A model generated the notes under the pieces. The model saw nothing but the letters and a program-made list of their open reading frames with translations, was not told the DNA's origin and made no database searches. From Skeletonema tropicum (Eukaryota > Bacillariophyta > Thalassiosirophyceae > Thalassiosirales > Thalassiosiraceae): a DNA stretch of 64,000 bases. A program made the translations under genes and the position numbers. How positions within the stretch are numbered: the stretch's first letter is position 1; every line of letters starts with the position of its first letter. Where the stretch lies: NCBI GenBank assembly GCA_037178625.1, contig CM074138.1:1426001-1490000 (forward strand). The letters run 5' to 3'. Of this stretch, positions 35,413-46,332 are shown piece by piece.

Positions 35413-38400
35413 ATGCTGCGTCGGCTGCGTCCTGGCAAAAGTTCAGCTCGAGGCGGGTACAATGATGTACCTGATCAAGGCAGTAGTCATGAAGATGAAT
35501 ATGCAGCACATACACAACAAAGCAATGATTCTACTTCTTACCCTGCATCGCCCCCTCGCCGCTCGGCGAATGCCGGAAAGAAGACAACGTCATCTCAGCC
35601 GCAGTCTCGTACTCGACTTGATCGCCTCGCACGAGATCACATGAGCCAGCAGCAGCGCAACAAACCACAACCCACTTTTGACGCAACACATAAAATAGTT
35701 GACTCACAAGATGATGTCAGCAGGGGCTTCACATCACTAACATATGATAGTTCTCTGACTGGGACCAGTAACGCTTCTAAATCTCGCAACGCTGACAATT
35801 CAGTATCATTTTCGACAATCTGGGAAAGAGAGGAGGCCGATTTTGAGCATGTCGGTGATAAAAATACTCCTGATCCTGAATCGACACCGATGCGAGTCGC
35901 TGAGGCACGCAGATCGGCCATGAATATGGCATTAAAAAGCAGGGTAACAAGTAGTGCGCAGAGAAATGCTTATCAATCTACTTCAGCCAAACAGAGATTG
36001 ACAACGCGGACGGAATCAAAGATAAAAACTCAACAACCACCAATAAACACGTCCGAAAATCATCGCCAAGATGATGCCTATCGGCCTTCTCCTCCACAGC
36101 AGCAAAAGCCAACGAATTCATCAAAAGGAAACGAAACAGTAGTAAAAGTTAGATTGCCATCTTCTGAGATGGAAAAGAAGGAAGATTTGCCCCCTCAAAG
36201 CTTTATAGCGAGCAGTGCCCCAACACAGAATGTGAACAATGGGACCAATCATTTAATCACTCGAATAATAAAAAAACACCAATATCAGACGGAAAGATCA
36301 AAAAGCAATCGACAAAAGGCAACCATGGAGCCGTTACAACAAGCTGACTTGGATCCAACTACAATAACAAATGTACGACGCCATCAAACAGAAGCAGCGA
36401 AAAGAATGACTACAGGACAGAAACGTCATCCTGCGTCAAAGACGAATGCAGACCCACCGCCAGATCCACCAGCGGAAGAGTGGAAGCGACCAGCCGCTTC
36501 CACTTACTCGAAGCATTCTGTATCGTCAAGCAAATTTTGGGACGAGGTCGAGAAGTTTCCGGGTATCAAAGAAGAGCGTGAGCTGCAACAATTCTTCCAA
36601 CAAAATTTGGTTCAGGTGACAAAAGAACCTGTTGTTTTGGAGAAGCGGGTACGCCGTAGAGAACTCAAAGCCCAAGCAGCAGTAATGCCAAACAATCGAA
36701 GCAGTGTACCAGCTCAGGACGATACTGACAACTATAGTAATGCATTTTCTCTCAACTTGAATGTTGACAAACAGGGCCGTTTTGATGACAGTGACATATC
36801 TGCATTGGACATGTTTGATTCGGCCACTGTTTATCATCAAACTGCTTTGGCAGTGGAATCAGGTGATGTTCAAAATTACTGGAAACTAAAGTATGATCGG
36901 TTAAAGAAAGAAACAAGGGCCGCGATGAAGCAGAGTAAAATTGTAGAGGATGGGCCTGATGAGGTTGAAGAAAAACGAAGTCGTCGGCGCGACAAGTCCA
37001 AGTCGCAAGATGAGCTGAATAGAATAATCTCTGGGATGGCAGCTGGTCAAGATGACGGAGCTGCAGATTCACCGTTTTGCCGGGATGGATTGTCACAAAC
37101 GATGAACATGTTGATGCAGAAAGTGAATGAGTTCGAAAACGTCAGTAAACAGAAAATCGACCATCTTGTCGAGGACACTGCGTGTGAAGATATTGCAGTG
37201 AAAGCGCTTTACCCCATTGTAATCCCTCAACAGCAATGTGAAGAAGATTTCCAACAACAAAGAGAAGAACAACGAAAGGAAGAAAATTTGATGAATAAAA
37301 AATCTCTTGCCGATGATTTGACTGCAGGGTTAGCATCCAGAATTGACAGACATGAAAGCAACATCATCGAGTCTGACGCAGTAGAGACACAACGCCATAC
37401 GCCTAGAGCTGCACCTAACGAGAGAGAAGTGACATCAATGCCTGCTCGAAAGCAATATCACGACTCAAGACCAACGGGTAAAGAAGAGCACCACCATCAG
37501 CAGGAAATAAATGTCGTAACGCCCGAAAAATCAGCAAGAAGCCCTGACAATAAACAGCTGCTTTCTGAGGATGGAGTTACACATCCAATGCTATGCCTGG
37601 GAAGTTTATATAAAGAAGCAACCACATCTGAACGAGTGAAGCAGTCGCTCCTTCACTGTTCTGACAGTGTGATGTTCCAATATCTATCCAGCTCAAACTC
37701 GAATCAATTAGCCATCCCCAACATAGCTATCCGCAACAGTATAGATCCTCAAGAAATGATGCGCCTATGCCAAAACGCACAAGTTATCGGGAAAACAATA
37801 TCGCAAACAATTGTACATTACGGAAAGAAAGTGTTGAAAAAGCGTGAAGTAATTTCGGAGCTGAATCAAAATATTCTACGATTTGGGGCGAGGCACCCTC
37901 TTGTTGGTGAATCTCACCTCAAAGTAGGTCTAATTCACATGTATGATGGACAGTACCCTCATTCCATTTTACATCTCGAGGAGGCTCTCAAGATCAAGGC
38001 GACTTTTCTGGAGCCCAACCATTCGGACTTATCTTCTATTCTAATGTTCATCGCGTTGGGCCAATTAGCCCTTGAAAGGTTTGACGACTGCATGTCATCC
38101 TTTCTTGGGGTCCGACGTCTCCGTGAGGATGTCGTTGGGCCCACCCACCCCGAGATAGGCCTGATTCTGAACAATATAGCATGCGTTCATTACGAAGTTG
38201 GAGATTCCAACAGGGCAGAAACGTTATTTCAAGAAGCACTTGATTTGCAGCGAGAGGCATTTACAACTGAACCCACGTTTCTGAAGAGTGTTTCGACACT
38301 GCTGAGTAACATTGCCTTTCTGCATGCTAAAAATGGCCTGTTCCCAAAGGCATTGATAGAGTTGGAGGGCGCGTTACAAATCCAACAAGAAATCCTCTGC

Positions 38401-38532
38401 GATGAAGGCAACGAATCTGATGCCATCCTCGAAAACATTGCCCACATCATGGCAATCCAGAAGATGCAGCATGGATCTGGGAATATGGAGGAGATTACTA
38501 ATCAGTATATGACAATGTTGATGCGACGTTAA
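35413..38532 (+). CDS. TPR-repeat protein with long disordered N-terminus
   Basis: A single open frame of 1039 residues from the ATG at 35413. The first 800 or so residues are Ser-, Gln- and charge-rich with no recognised domain, apart from short helical, coiled-coil-like stretches around 390-540. Residues about 820-1000 hold consecutive kinesin-light-chain-type TPR units: HPLVGESHLKVGLIHMYDGQ, then HSDLSSILMFIALGQLALE, then HPEIGLILNNIACVHYEVGD, then LSNIAFLHAKNGLFPKALIE. Such repeats bind protein partners; the partner and process are unknown. The gene converges on the acyl-CoA synthetase, with stops only 98 bp apart, so the 3' UTRs may overlap. Confidence 0.8.
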   Translation: MLRRLRPGKSSARGGYNDVPDQGSSHEDEYAAHTQQSNDSTSYPASPPRRSANAGKKTTSSQPQSRTRLDRLARDHMSQQQRNKPQPTFDATHKIVDSQDDVSRGFTSLTYDSSLTGTSNASKSRNADNSVSFSTIWEREEADFEHVGDKNTPDPESTPMRVAEARRSAMNMALKSRVTSSAQRNAYQSTSAKQRLTTRTESKIKTQQPPINTSENHRQDDAYRPSPPQQQKPTNSSKGNETVVKVRLPSSEMEKKEDLPPQSFIASSAPTQNVNNGTNHLITRIIKKHQYQTERSKSNRQKATMEPLQQADLDPTTITNVRRHQTEAAKRMTTGQKRHPASKTNADPPPDPPAEEWKRPAASTYSKHSVSSSKFWDEVEKFPGIKEERELQQFFQQNLVQVTKEPVVLEKRVRRRELKAQAAVMPNNRSSVPAQDDTDNYSNAFSLNLNVDKQGRFDDSDISALDMFDSATVYHQTALAVESGDVQNYWKLKYDRLKKETRAAMKQSKIVEDGPDEVEEKRSRRRDKSKSQDELNRIISGMAAGQDDGAADSPFCRDGLSQTMNMLMQKVNEFENVSKQKIDHLVEDTACEDIAVKALYPIVIPQQQCEEDFQQQREEQRKEENLMNKKSLADDLTAGLASRIDRHESNIIESDAVETQRHTPRAAPNEREVTSMPARKQYHDSRPTGKEEHHHQQEINVVTPEKSARSPDNKQLLSEDGVTHPMLCLGSLYKEATTSERVKQSLLHCSDSVMFQYLSSSNSNQLAIPNIAIRNSIDPQEMMRLCQNAQVIGKTISQTIVHYGKKVLKKREVISELNQNILRFGARHPLVGESHLKVGLIHMYDGQYPHSILHLEEALKIKATFLEPNHSDLSSILMFIALGQLALERFDDCMSSFLGVRRLREDVVGPTHPEIGLILNNIACVHYEVGDSNRAETLFQEALDLQREAFTTEPTFLKSVSTLLSNIAFLHAKNGLFPKALIELEGALQIQQEILCDEGNESDAILENIAHIMAIQKMQHGSGNMEEITNQYMTMLMRR

Positions 38533-38630
38533 AGACTGACATGAACAAAAACAATAATTCTTTACATAATTGCATTTTGATTTAATTGACATACATTGAG
38601 TGAACACGAAGACAAACACAACTGTAGCGT

Positions 38631-40462
38631 TTACCACTTGTGCCAAATGACCTTCTTCTTTGAGTTGTACCACTCGTCCATCAAAGGATTGTACTCTTCC
38701 TCAATCTTGGCCCTCTTGATTTTGTTGGTAGGAGTAAGGAAGCCATTCTCAGGTTCCCACACGTCATTCACAACTGCCACAAATTGCAACTTCTCGTGAT
38801 CATCCAATCCGCTGTTGACTGTGTTGATCAATTCCTCCAGCTCCTTCTCAATGGCATCCTTTCCTCCACTCTCTGCCTCCTTCTTTGCATCTTCACTAAG
38901 CAAGAGGATGGCATTTGCAGCCTGATGACCACGGCCTCCAACACACGCCAACTCAACCCTAATATTGGAAATGTACTGATTCTCAATGGGTGCTGGAGCA
39001 ACATACTTTCCCTTGGATGTCTTGAAGATCTCCTTGGTACGTCCAGTAATCTTGAGACGCCCAAGATCATCAAGCTCTCCCTTATCACCGGTGCGAAGCC
39101 ATCCGTCCTCAGTAATAGTCTCCTTGGTTGCTTCCTCGTTCTTGAAGTAACCCATCATCATTCCTGGCGTCTTGACTTGGATTTCGCCATCCTCAGCAAT
39201 GCGCTGCTCCACGCCATCCGAAGGCTCACCGACATATCCTACACGCCCACGTCCAGGTTTGGTCATGTGGGAGTCTGTTTACGTATGTAAAAGCATGATG
39301 TGAGCGATTCTATTGTAAAAATGACAAGTATCTAAACAAAAGCAGACGATGATAACTCACAGTTGAAGTTCTCCGTCATTCCATATCCTTCCAACAACTC
39401 CAATCCCAAGCTGCGGTACCACGCCAAGAGATCAGGTGGCAAGGGTGCACTTCCACTTCCAGCATACCTGACACTGTTCAATCCCAACGCCTTGAGCAAC
39501 TTCTTCTTCACCAAGTAAGAAATGATGGGAATCTTCAATAGCTTCTGCAACTTTTCAGGAGGCATCTTCTTGAACACTCCCAACTGGAACTTCGTCCACA
39601 GACGAGGAACGGACAAGAACAATGTTGGCTGGCAACGATTGAGGTCCTGAACGAAAGTAGTAAGTGACTCAGCGTAAAAGACGTGTAATCCAGAGACAAA
39701 GGGGACGCATTCGCCTACCCAACGCTCCATGCCGTGAGAAATGGGCAAGTAGGATAGATAACGATCCTTATCGGTAGCCTTCACAGTGTTGAGTAGACCA
39801 AAGGTAGGTGTTGTCATGTTCTTGAAACTGAGCATCACTCCCTTGGGAACCCCAGTACTTCCACTGGTGTAGATAATAGTGGCCAATTCTTCAAGTGTGC
39901 GCTTTTTGATCTCCTTAATCTCCTCGCTCTTGCCGGTCAAATCTGCCCACTTATCATAGCTCACATCATCCGGGCAGAGCGGGAAGGAAATGCACTTCAT
40001 GTCGGCGGGAATGCCCTTCTTCATCTCGTTCCAGGGGTGAGTGTCCAGCTTGCCCACAAAGAGCAATTTGGACTCGCTGTGTTCCAAAGTGTATTTGACA
40101 GTCTCGGCCGTCAAGGTGGGATAAATTGGCACGCCAACATGGCCAGTCATCATGATCGCCAAGTCAGCCATGAGCCACCAAGCGCAGTTCTTGCTCATGA
40201 TGGCAATCTGACTTGCCGCGGGAAGGTTGAGGCTCTCAATGTGGGCGGCCATCTTTTTGGATTCGGAAAGAAACTCGCTGAAGGTGAAATCGAGGACCTC
40301 ATCGCCGCCCATGGGCTGAGTGAGAAAAGTTCTGTTGGGAAACTTGGTGCAGTTGTCGAGGATGTAGTCAAGGACGGTTTTGCCCTCTTCGGGCGTCCAT
40401 ACTTTGGGTGACATATCGAGGATTGATGCTGAGGCGTTGCAGATGCTATCGACGTAATCCAT
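38631..40462 (-). CDS. Long-chain acyl-CoA synthetase (AMP-binding)
   Basis: Two exons, 39361-40462 and 38631-39274, joined by an 86-bp GT-AG intron; 1746 nt in frame, 581 residues. It has the adenylate-forming signature IIYTSGSTGVPKGVML, the second motif EGYGMTENFNYS spanning the exon junction, and DGWLRTGDKGELDDLGRL with GRTKEIFKTSKGKYVAP in the C-terminal half. It activates fatty acids to acyl-CoA with ATP and CoA. The overall pattern resembles the bubblegum (ACSBG) branch more than bacterial FadD, but this was judged by eye. There is no clear targeting peptide; it is slightly shorter than many family members (about 650). Confidence 0.9.
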
Positions 40463-41672
40463 TCTCTCTATTGATGGATATTTGCTCTGTCGCTGTTGAT
40501 CGGTATTTATTTTATGACATCAAAGATCCACTGTTCGGATCGGAAGAGGGAAGAGGAAGGTTGTTGCGTCGCTTGCGTGCAGTTTTGGATCTTGCTAGTG
40601 ATGAAAAAAACATCCAAAGAAAAAAACGTCCAAACTTTTTGCCCCGCCATCATCACTCACAAAAGTGGCAAACAACCATGTCAGCACCCCCACTACTACG
40701 CACTACTATTGGACATTCGACAAAAATGGCCGATAGGAATGCTAAACTAAAGACTATTAAAAACGAATTAGTCTTTGGTTGATCAATTTATAGTTAATCT
40801 ACATGGAGTTATGATGAAGTGCATTCTACCATTTCTGCTAGTAAATATCAGTAACAAAAATCGCCTCCAGCCCCCCCTTTGGTCTATGCTACTCCACAAC
40901 TCCGAGACAAATATTGCAGGTGCGATGTTGACCAATGGCTCTATCGAAAGCTGATAACTTGGTCTATCAAATAATATCCGGTTATAGGGGTAGATATGTC
41001 TACTGGACGTATTATCAGGCTGCGGAGTGTGTCGACATGGTTGTTTAGAAACATTTTCCAAATGTTTGTGCGCGGCGTGCTAGTAAAATGCCTTCCTCAA
41101 GTTCCACGTGGCCCAACTTCCAACATTGGACGTTTTTTTCACCTCTAGCTTGGATCAATCGCTTGATGTTGCTTCTTCGCTTGAAGCAAAAATGTCTGTT
41201 TGTCTCAAAATACGGAAAGCGATCACCGTTCGTTGGTTCACCCAAGGAGGAAAGGAGCATGAATCGCGGTTGAATCCCTCGACTTTACCCCTTGGGGTAA
41301 AGAATTTTGGCTAGGCTGTGATCGAGGGGGGTATAAGTCGAAAGTGTCAACTTCTCCTTCTAGTTTTCTTAAGGAGGGGGGTATAAAAATGTTGACTCAG
41401 GCTGAGATTTGAGGGGGTACAGGCAAAATTGGGGGGTAGGTACTCCTATAGCGCAGTATTGGCACATCCAGTCGGAGTCGAGGGCTTCTGTTGCTTTTAC
41501 CCGCCCGCCCCTACGGACCCGCCCAGGACCCGCCCCCAAGGGTAAATAAACCCCCCCCCATCGACTCACTCAGAACTCACAACTAAAAAACAACAAAAAA
41601 AAACATCCAATCACCGCTCGCTGCTATCCTCTCTTATCATCTCCCAACTATTATACTCATAACTACGCCACC
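40463..41672. promoter_or_regulatory. Divergent promoter region, acyl-CoA synthetase / RPC9
   Basis: 1.2 kb between two divergently transcribed genes, so both promoters must be here. A perfect hairpin lies at 41283-41302 (CTTTACCCC, two-base loop, GGGGTAAAG). GAGGGGGGTATAA occurs near 41325 and again near 41373. A C-rich run (41551-41559) precedes the RPC9 5' UTR. No ORF is supported. Confidence 0.5.
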
Positions 41673-42230
41673 ATGGAGCCATTGAAAAGTGGAGACTCCC
41701 ACGCCCCCGCCCTCCTCACCAATCTAGAAGTGATGGAACTACTCCAAGAAAGATTGGAGGCCCGTAGTAGTGACGCATCATCCACACCTGATGGCAACAA
41801 AAAAGTGCCATCATTCGAATCACGAGATTGGATTGAACAAACTGTATATGACTATCTCAAGTCATCACCGGCTGGAAGCTCTGAGGTCAAGTTGGGGGAT
41901 ATGCCCAACTTGGTAAAGACGCTGCGTCGTGAACCGTCCGCCGCTGCATCCGATGCACTTGATGTCGAGGTTGACGAAAGTACTACTGACAATTTAAAGG
42001 GATATGGGTTAACTACGGCAGAAACACTTCAAGTTCTGAACCATTTGCCCACATCCCTTGTGGAACTTCATTTATTGATTGAGGATTTGGAGAAACGAAT
42101 TCCAGAGGAAGAGAAACAAATGGAGTTTTTGAGACTGCTAGCACAATATTCTGGGTTGGATGTGGAGGAAACTGCTGGTGGAGATGAAGAGGAGGATGAA
42201 GAGGAGGAGGCAGATGATATGGAAGAGTAG
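41673..42230 (+). CDS. RPC9: RNA polymerase III subunit RPC9 (CRCP/Rpb4-like)
   Basis: A single exon of 185 residues; the ATG has a strong context (GCCACCATGG). The N-terminal ALLTNLEVMELLQERLEAR and the central YGLTTAETLQVLNHLPTSLV ELHLLIEDLEKRI correspond to the two ends of the Rpb4/RPC9 HRDC-like fold. An insert between them (about 45-105) and an acidic Glu/Asp tail follow the usual pattern. RPC9 pairs with RPC8 in the Pol III stalk and helps initiation at tRNA and 5S genes. The family is typically 120-200 residues, so this is full length. Confidence 0.85.
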   Translation: MEPLKSGDSHAPALLTNLEVMELLQERLEARSSDASSTPDGNKKVPSFESRDWIEQTVYDYLKSSPAGSSEVKLGDMPNLVKTLRREPSAAASDALDVEVDESTTDNLKGYGLTTAETLQVLNHLPTSLVELHLLIEDLEKRIPEEEKQMEFLRLLAQYSGLDVEETAGGDEEEDEEEEADDMEE

Positions 42231-42280
42231 GCGGATCTCTCAGAAACGTAATGGAGACAGTACACCCAATGTTATATCGC

Positions 42281-42475
42281 TTTAATGCGTGAACTCAGGA
42301 TTGTTTCGTGTTCATCTTCAAGGAGGTCAAATTCCAAATTCATGTCATCTGAGAACATGTTATGAACAACTCCTCCATACCCCAAACCATCCTTTGAAAT
42401 AGTCCAATAGCTGCTGGGTCCATGTAGATCTGTCTATCGCCTTCATACTCATCATAGTGCAGGTGGCAGGCTCTA
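42281..42475 (-). pseudogene. Truncated copy of the engB-like gene 3' end
   Basis: Matches the 3' end of the engB-like gene at about 50480-50690 over roughly 190 bp, including CTTTAATG just past the stop, GAACTCAGGATTGTTT, CATCTTCAAGGAG, AACAACTCCTCCATACC and GACTGGGTCCATGTAGA-like sequence (here GCTGGGTCC). It has lost the Asp-codon run, has a frame-disrupting deletion in the C-terminal part, and lacks the GTPase domain. Both copies are on the minus strand. It lies only 50 bp past the RPC9 stop and may supply RPC9 3' UTR sequence. Confidence 0.85.
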
Positions 42476-42684
42476 GAGAAATGTGGTGCGGAAGGAAGTG
42501 CCATGGCATATTCTTTGACAAAAGAAAGATTTACTGCTTCAAACTCGAACCTAAATTTAGATTGATGTACACTCTCCCATCTCCCAACCACCTTCAATCT
42601 TCACCAAGCCCGAAATTCTCACGACATAACATGCCAACGTACTTATGCCACAGAAGCCTATGGTACACAGGGCCTACACCGATG

Positions 42685-43095
42685 TGCCCAGACCCCGACT
42701 CTTCTTTACAAAGAAAAAGACCATGATTGCAACAGCAGCAGCAGAGGTGGCAATGATGTCAGTCATATAACGTTGATGGAACTAGAAGCGTCGTTGGCTC
42801 CTACATCACCATCTTGCAAAATCATTATAGCTTCCAACTTATTCTTCTCGAGTTCAACATCGAGAGCAAATCCGGTCTCCCTAGCACCAAGAGGTGTAGC
42901 CAAGGCACGGTTAGATCCAGTAGCATTAGCGTCAACTTCAGAGTTTGCAGTGAGTTCAACGGCAGGGCGACGGCGACTATTAGCAAACTTGAGGTACACA
43001 ACACCAGCCACGGGCTCAATACATCCCTTGGTTAAAAGATTGACATCAAAGGAGGATTAGCCTGTTCCGATCTTGTATTCGAGAAAGATTTCATC
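42685..43095 (-). pseudogene. Decayed membrane-protein fragment
   Basis: Read on the minus strand, one frame gives ATDEIFLEYKIGTG, an in-frame TAA (43057-43059), SSFDVNLLTKGCIEPVAGVV and on to GDVGANDASSS. Near 42765 a two-base shift (an AT duplication in GTTATATGAC) is needed to continue into MTDIIATSAAAVAIMVFFFV KKS, a hydrophobic, tail-anchor-like C terminus. One stop and one frameshift in an otherwise continuous product point to a pseudogene. I do not recognise the family. A live gene with an unseen intron is the alternative. Confidence 0.4.
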
Positions 43096-43329
43096 GGTAG
43101 CTGAAATCAGAATCGAGACAAGTAAAAGCGAGGGTCCAGTCTCCAGTCTTTAATTTCAGCCGACGCATGAGACGCGCAAAGAGAAGGACACCAAGGGTAA
43201 TGTAATAGTAACGGAACCTGGAGATGGAATGGAACATCGTAGAGTGACACTATAACCACACGAGTGCGAGATGTCGTGTGGCGTGACGCAACTGGCGAGA
43301 AGGTGGTGACACAAAACGAGTGGTAAATG

Positions 43330-43998
43330 ACCACACTGCCGCATCTCCTCCCAAGAAGCAATCCGATTCCATTTCTCCTCCGAGGAGAAAATCTCTTGCG
43401 ACGAAGACGACGAAGTCTTCCAAAGACGAACAAAGTCCTGCGGCGAAGAAGAAGAAGGCGAAGTTGTCCTCTCCTTCTGAGAAGCAATCTAACTCCATTT
43501 CTTCTCCTTATACAACAAACCACCGGCGGAGAAGAGAAAATCTTCCAAGGACGCACAAAGTCCCGAGACGAAGAAGATGAAGCATTCGATTGTCATGCCA
43601 ATGCTCGAAGAATGTGAAGATTGCAGAGTCTTGATGCCTGTCGAACTACTGAACGATCACGATTGTCCAGACAAGTCCGATGATGATTCTAGGCGTCCCA
43701 AATTCCAATTCCAGACAATTTATGAGAGGAAAGTCGGAGACCTCAGCTTAGATGAACTATCTCGCGTCATGAAGGAGAAAAAAGTCGGTGTTGTTCGATG
43801 CGATGGTTGCGGCCTCCCTGCTGAATGCAGACGATCTGAAGTATCACAAATGCAGCAAGCCAGCTCTGAAACGAGCTCAATTTTCATTCAAGTCTGTTGA
43901 CGAAATGACAGAGGAGGAGCAAATGTTCATAATAACAACTCACTCCAAGAATGTTGTCACTGGGTCGTCTTTTTATGACCACACTGTAAGTCGATGAC
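43330..43998 (+). pseudogene. Frameshifted zinc-finger-like gene
   Basis: Pieces in different frames give one consistent product: a Lys/Ser-rich part with an internal duplication (KSSKDEQSPAAKKKK and KSSKDAQSPETKKMK), then CEDCRVLMPVELLNDHDC, then CDGCGLPAE, a frame break near 43825, and LLNADDLKYHKC with an acidic tail ending at 43998. The two Cys-x2-Cys...His-x-Cys clusters are alike. A first break is needed near 43518. The second could be an 8-bp loss between GCTGAA repeats. The longest intact piece is 43577-43900 (107 residues). A working gene with short introns or sequence errors cannot be excluded. Confidence 0.4.
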
Positions 43999-46078
43999 CG
44001 CGGCCATTAGTGTCGATGGTGACGGTGGTTGACACTTCGATGACCACAACAGTGCTCGTTCGGCTGATGTGTCAAAAGCGTGAGTGGCGGTGTGTCAAGC
44101 GATTTGTGACCACACTCGACTGCATAAATCAACCTCATGGCGTCACAACACATAGAATCTGTGGACTGTGGAACAAGAGAGAAAATGATCATGATCATGG
44201 TAGAGAGTGGAAGAGGTGAAGGCATGATTCAGAAAGTGAGCATGTCATCAACAATATGGATGAGCCATTAGTTTTCATCGTAGTCCATCACATTAGCATA
44301 CCCTACAACTAAAACACAACATCTGCGCCACGAGGCACGAGAGGCCGTCAAAGTCCTTCGCCTAGAGCGGAGACAGAGGCGCAACAACAACAAAGATGAT
44401 TGAAACAGAAATTGAACGCGCAATGCAGCAGAGCGAGCGGTGCTGGTGCCGTGACAATTCTGATCAGGTGCGTCTTACCTGCGGTTGGGTGGCTTTTACT
44501 TTTAGGGGTACCCAGTACCATATTTACAACTTATCTATCTACAAAAGTTATATGTTAGTATCCTCGGAGATGCCTATGCAAGCGAAGCCCTCTCCCGAGC
44601 ATCACTACTGAGTCCCGTTACGGCACTGCAGAACCAATTCAGCACTATATACCGTGTAAACCGGATACTGCAGCCTGGTTTCTCCGTTCGCCCAAACAGT
44701 GGCCTTGCATAGCACCCACTGCGACGGCTAATGTACAAATACAAAGCTATACACTCTAGTCATAACTTCACTCTAGATGATCAGTTATTAGTAGTCTTTC
44801 TTTGCAGCATTAGTCCGAGGCTCACGACATTGTAATTGTATTGTAGCCAGCTCTTTGCGTGGCAGATAAAGTTTAGGTAGAGTGTACTCTAGGGCCGTAC
44901 TGTTGTTTGTAAATACAAAGTTAATAGTACTGTTGTTTGTACTTGTATTGTACATAGTACATATATAGTAAGAATTTTTTTGAAGAGAGATGAAGCAGAG
45001 TAGATAGGCCTATATTAGCAGCGCCTATGGCCTATTAGCCTATGTACCTATTATCCACGTCGTCATTTAAGATTGGTGAAAGTGCCGGACTACGGAAGAT
45101 GAAAAAGAATAACAATAAAATAAGAGAAATGAGGGTTTACTAATTGATTTTTCGTAACCCATTTTGCTTTGCGTGCACTCTACTGGCGGGAAAAAATTGG
45201 CACCGGTGCCTGTCTCAAAACATCACACAAAACATTAACACAATGAACAAAGTCATTAATATGGCCATCATACTCGACAAAAATACATAGAACAGCCTGA
45301 ATATAGAACCCCAAACAATATTACATTGTAAGCAGTTGCTCAAGCTTCGTGAATGACTTTCTTTCTTCTTCTCGGCATCTCAGACTATTTGACTCTCCAA
45401 TCTCTCTGTTCCACTTGTACTGCACGTAAGTACTTATATGTACCTACACTGTTTCTCCTTCACCGTGACCCATCGATCCAACACGCTTGATCCCGCGCTC
45501 TTTCTCTTTCTGGTCACTAACTCTATTTTTCTCCTCTTTATCTACTTACGAGTGCTTGCAGCTCTTTCCAGTGCTGTTCATCAGTCTGTTCCGACTTCCG
45601 ACTCTTTCTCTCTTTCTATACAGATTTGCGTCCTCTTGCTTTTTCACTTTCACCAGTATTGCACATCGCTGCTGCTGTGAATGAAGCCTTCCATTCCAGT
45701 CCGATGCAGAAGAGTTTAGAAGTCGTCGAGAAAGAGCACCTATCGACGAATTTGGGACCAATACCTGCTATTTCGAGCTAGAATGACGCATGTCTGCGGC
45801 ATATCTGCATGCCTGTGCTGCTGCTGCTATGCGAATATACTACATACTTATAACGTTGACCAGTGGCAGTGGCAGTGGTTCTATTGAAAGGTATGAGTCT
45901 CTACTATCATATTATGGGCGGGGAGTGGGTTGGGAGGGCGATATGGACGCGCAGAACCTGCATGGAGGGGTGTAGAATAGATGTGTTGTGTTTTGTTAGT
46001 GATTTGTGTGGAGATTCGAGTTGGCGTTGGTGCCATTATTTTTCCTCGGTGAATTTTTCCCAGCCAGTGTACTTCAAC
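43999..46078. other. 2 kb without recognised gene
   Basis: Low coding potential: short ORFs only. GTACTGTTGTTTGTA occurs twice near 44896 and 44930. TGGCACCGGTGCC, a palindrome, lies at 45199-45211; a related TGGCACTGGTGCC occurs inside both copies of repeat H. Nothing else was recognised. Confidence 0.5.
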
Positions 46079-46332
46079 TTAGAAGTACTTACTTATGTAG
46101 CACTCGGGTGCCAATGACAAAATGAAGACCTTTTCTACGGATTACACCGGTACTTGAAAAGTCAGTCCGGTCTTCAGAAATGAGTCATTTTTTCGGTATT
46201 ATGTCCATGTTCTACCATACTTCTCTACAAAAAGTAGGTAGAGAAGTTGAATAAACGCCGATCAAACAATCTCCTCCTGGTTAAGTTCATCTCGCTCTCT
46301 CTACTGGCACTGGTGCCTAGGGAGTAGCTACT
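46079..46332. repeat. Repeat H, copy 1 (about 250 bp)
   Basis: Direct repeat of 47894-48147, about 95% alike by eye. It contains TGTAGCACTCGGGTGCC, ACGGATTACACCGGTACTTG and a hairpin CTTCTCTAC/GTAGAGAAG. It immediately precedes the left inverted end of the TIR element. Confidence 0.9.
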
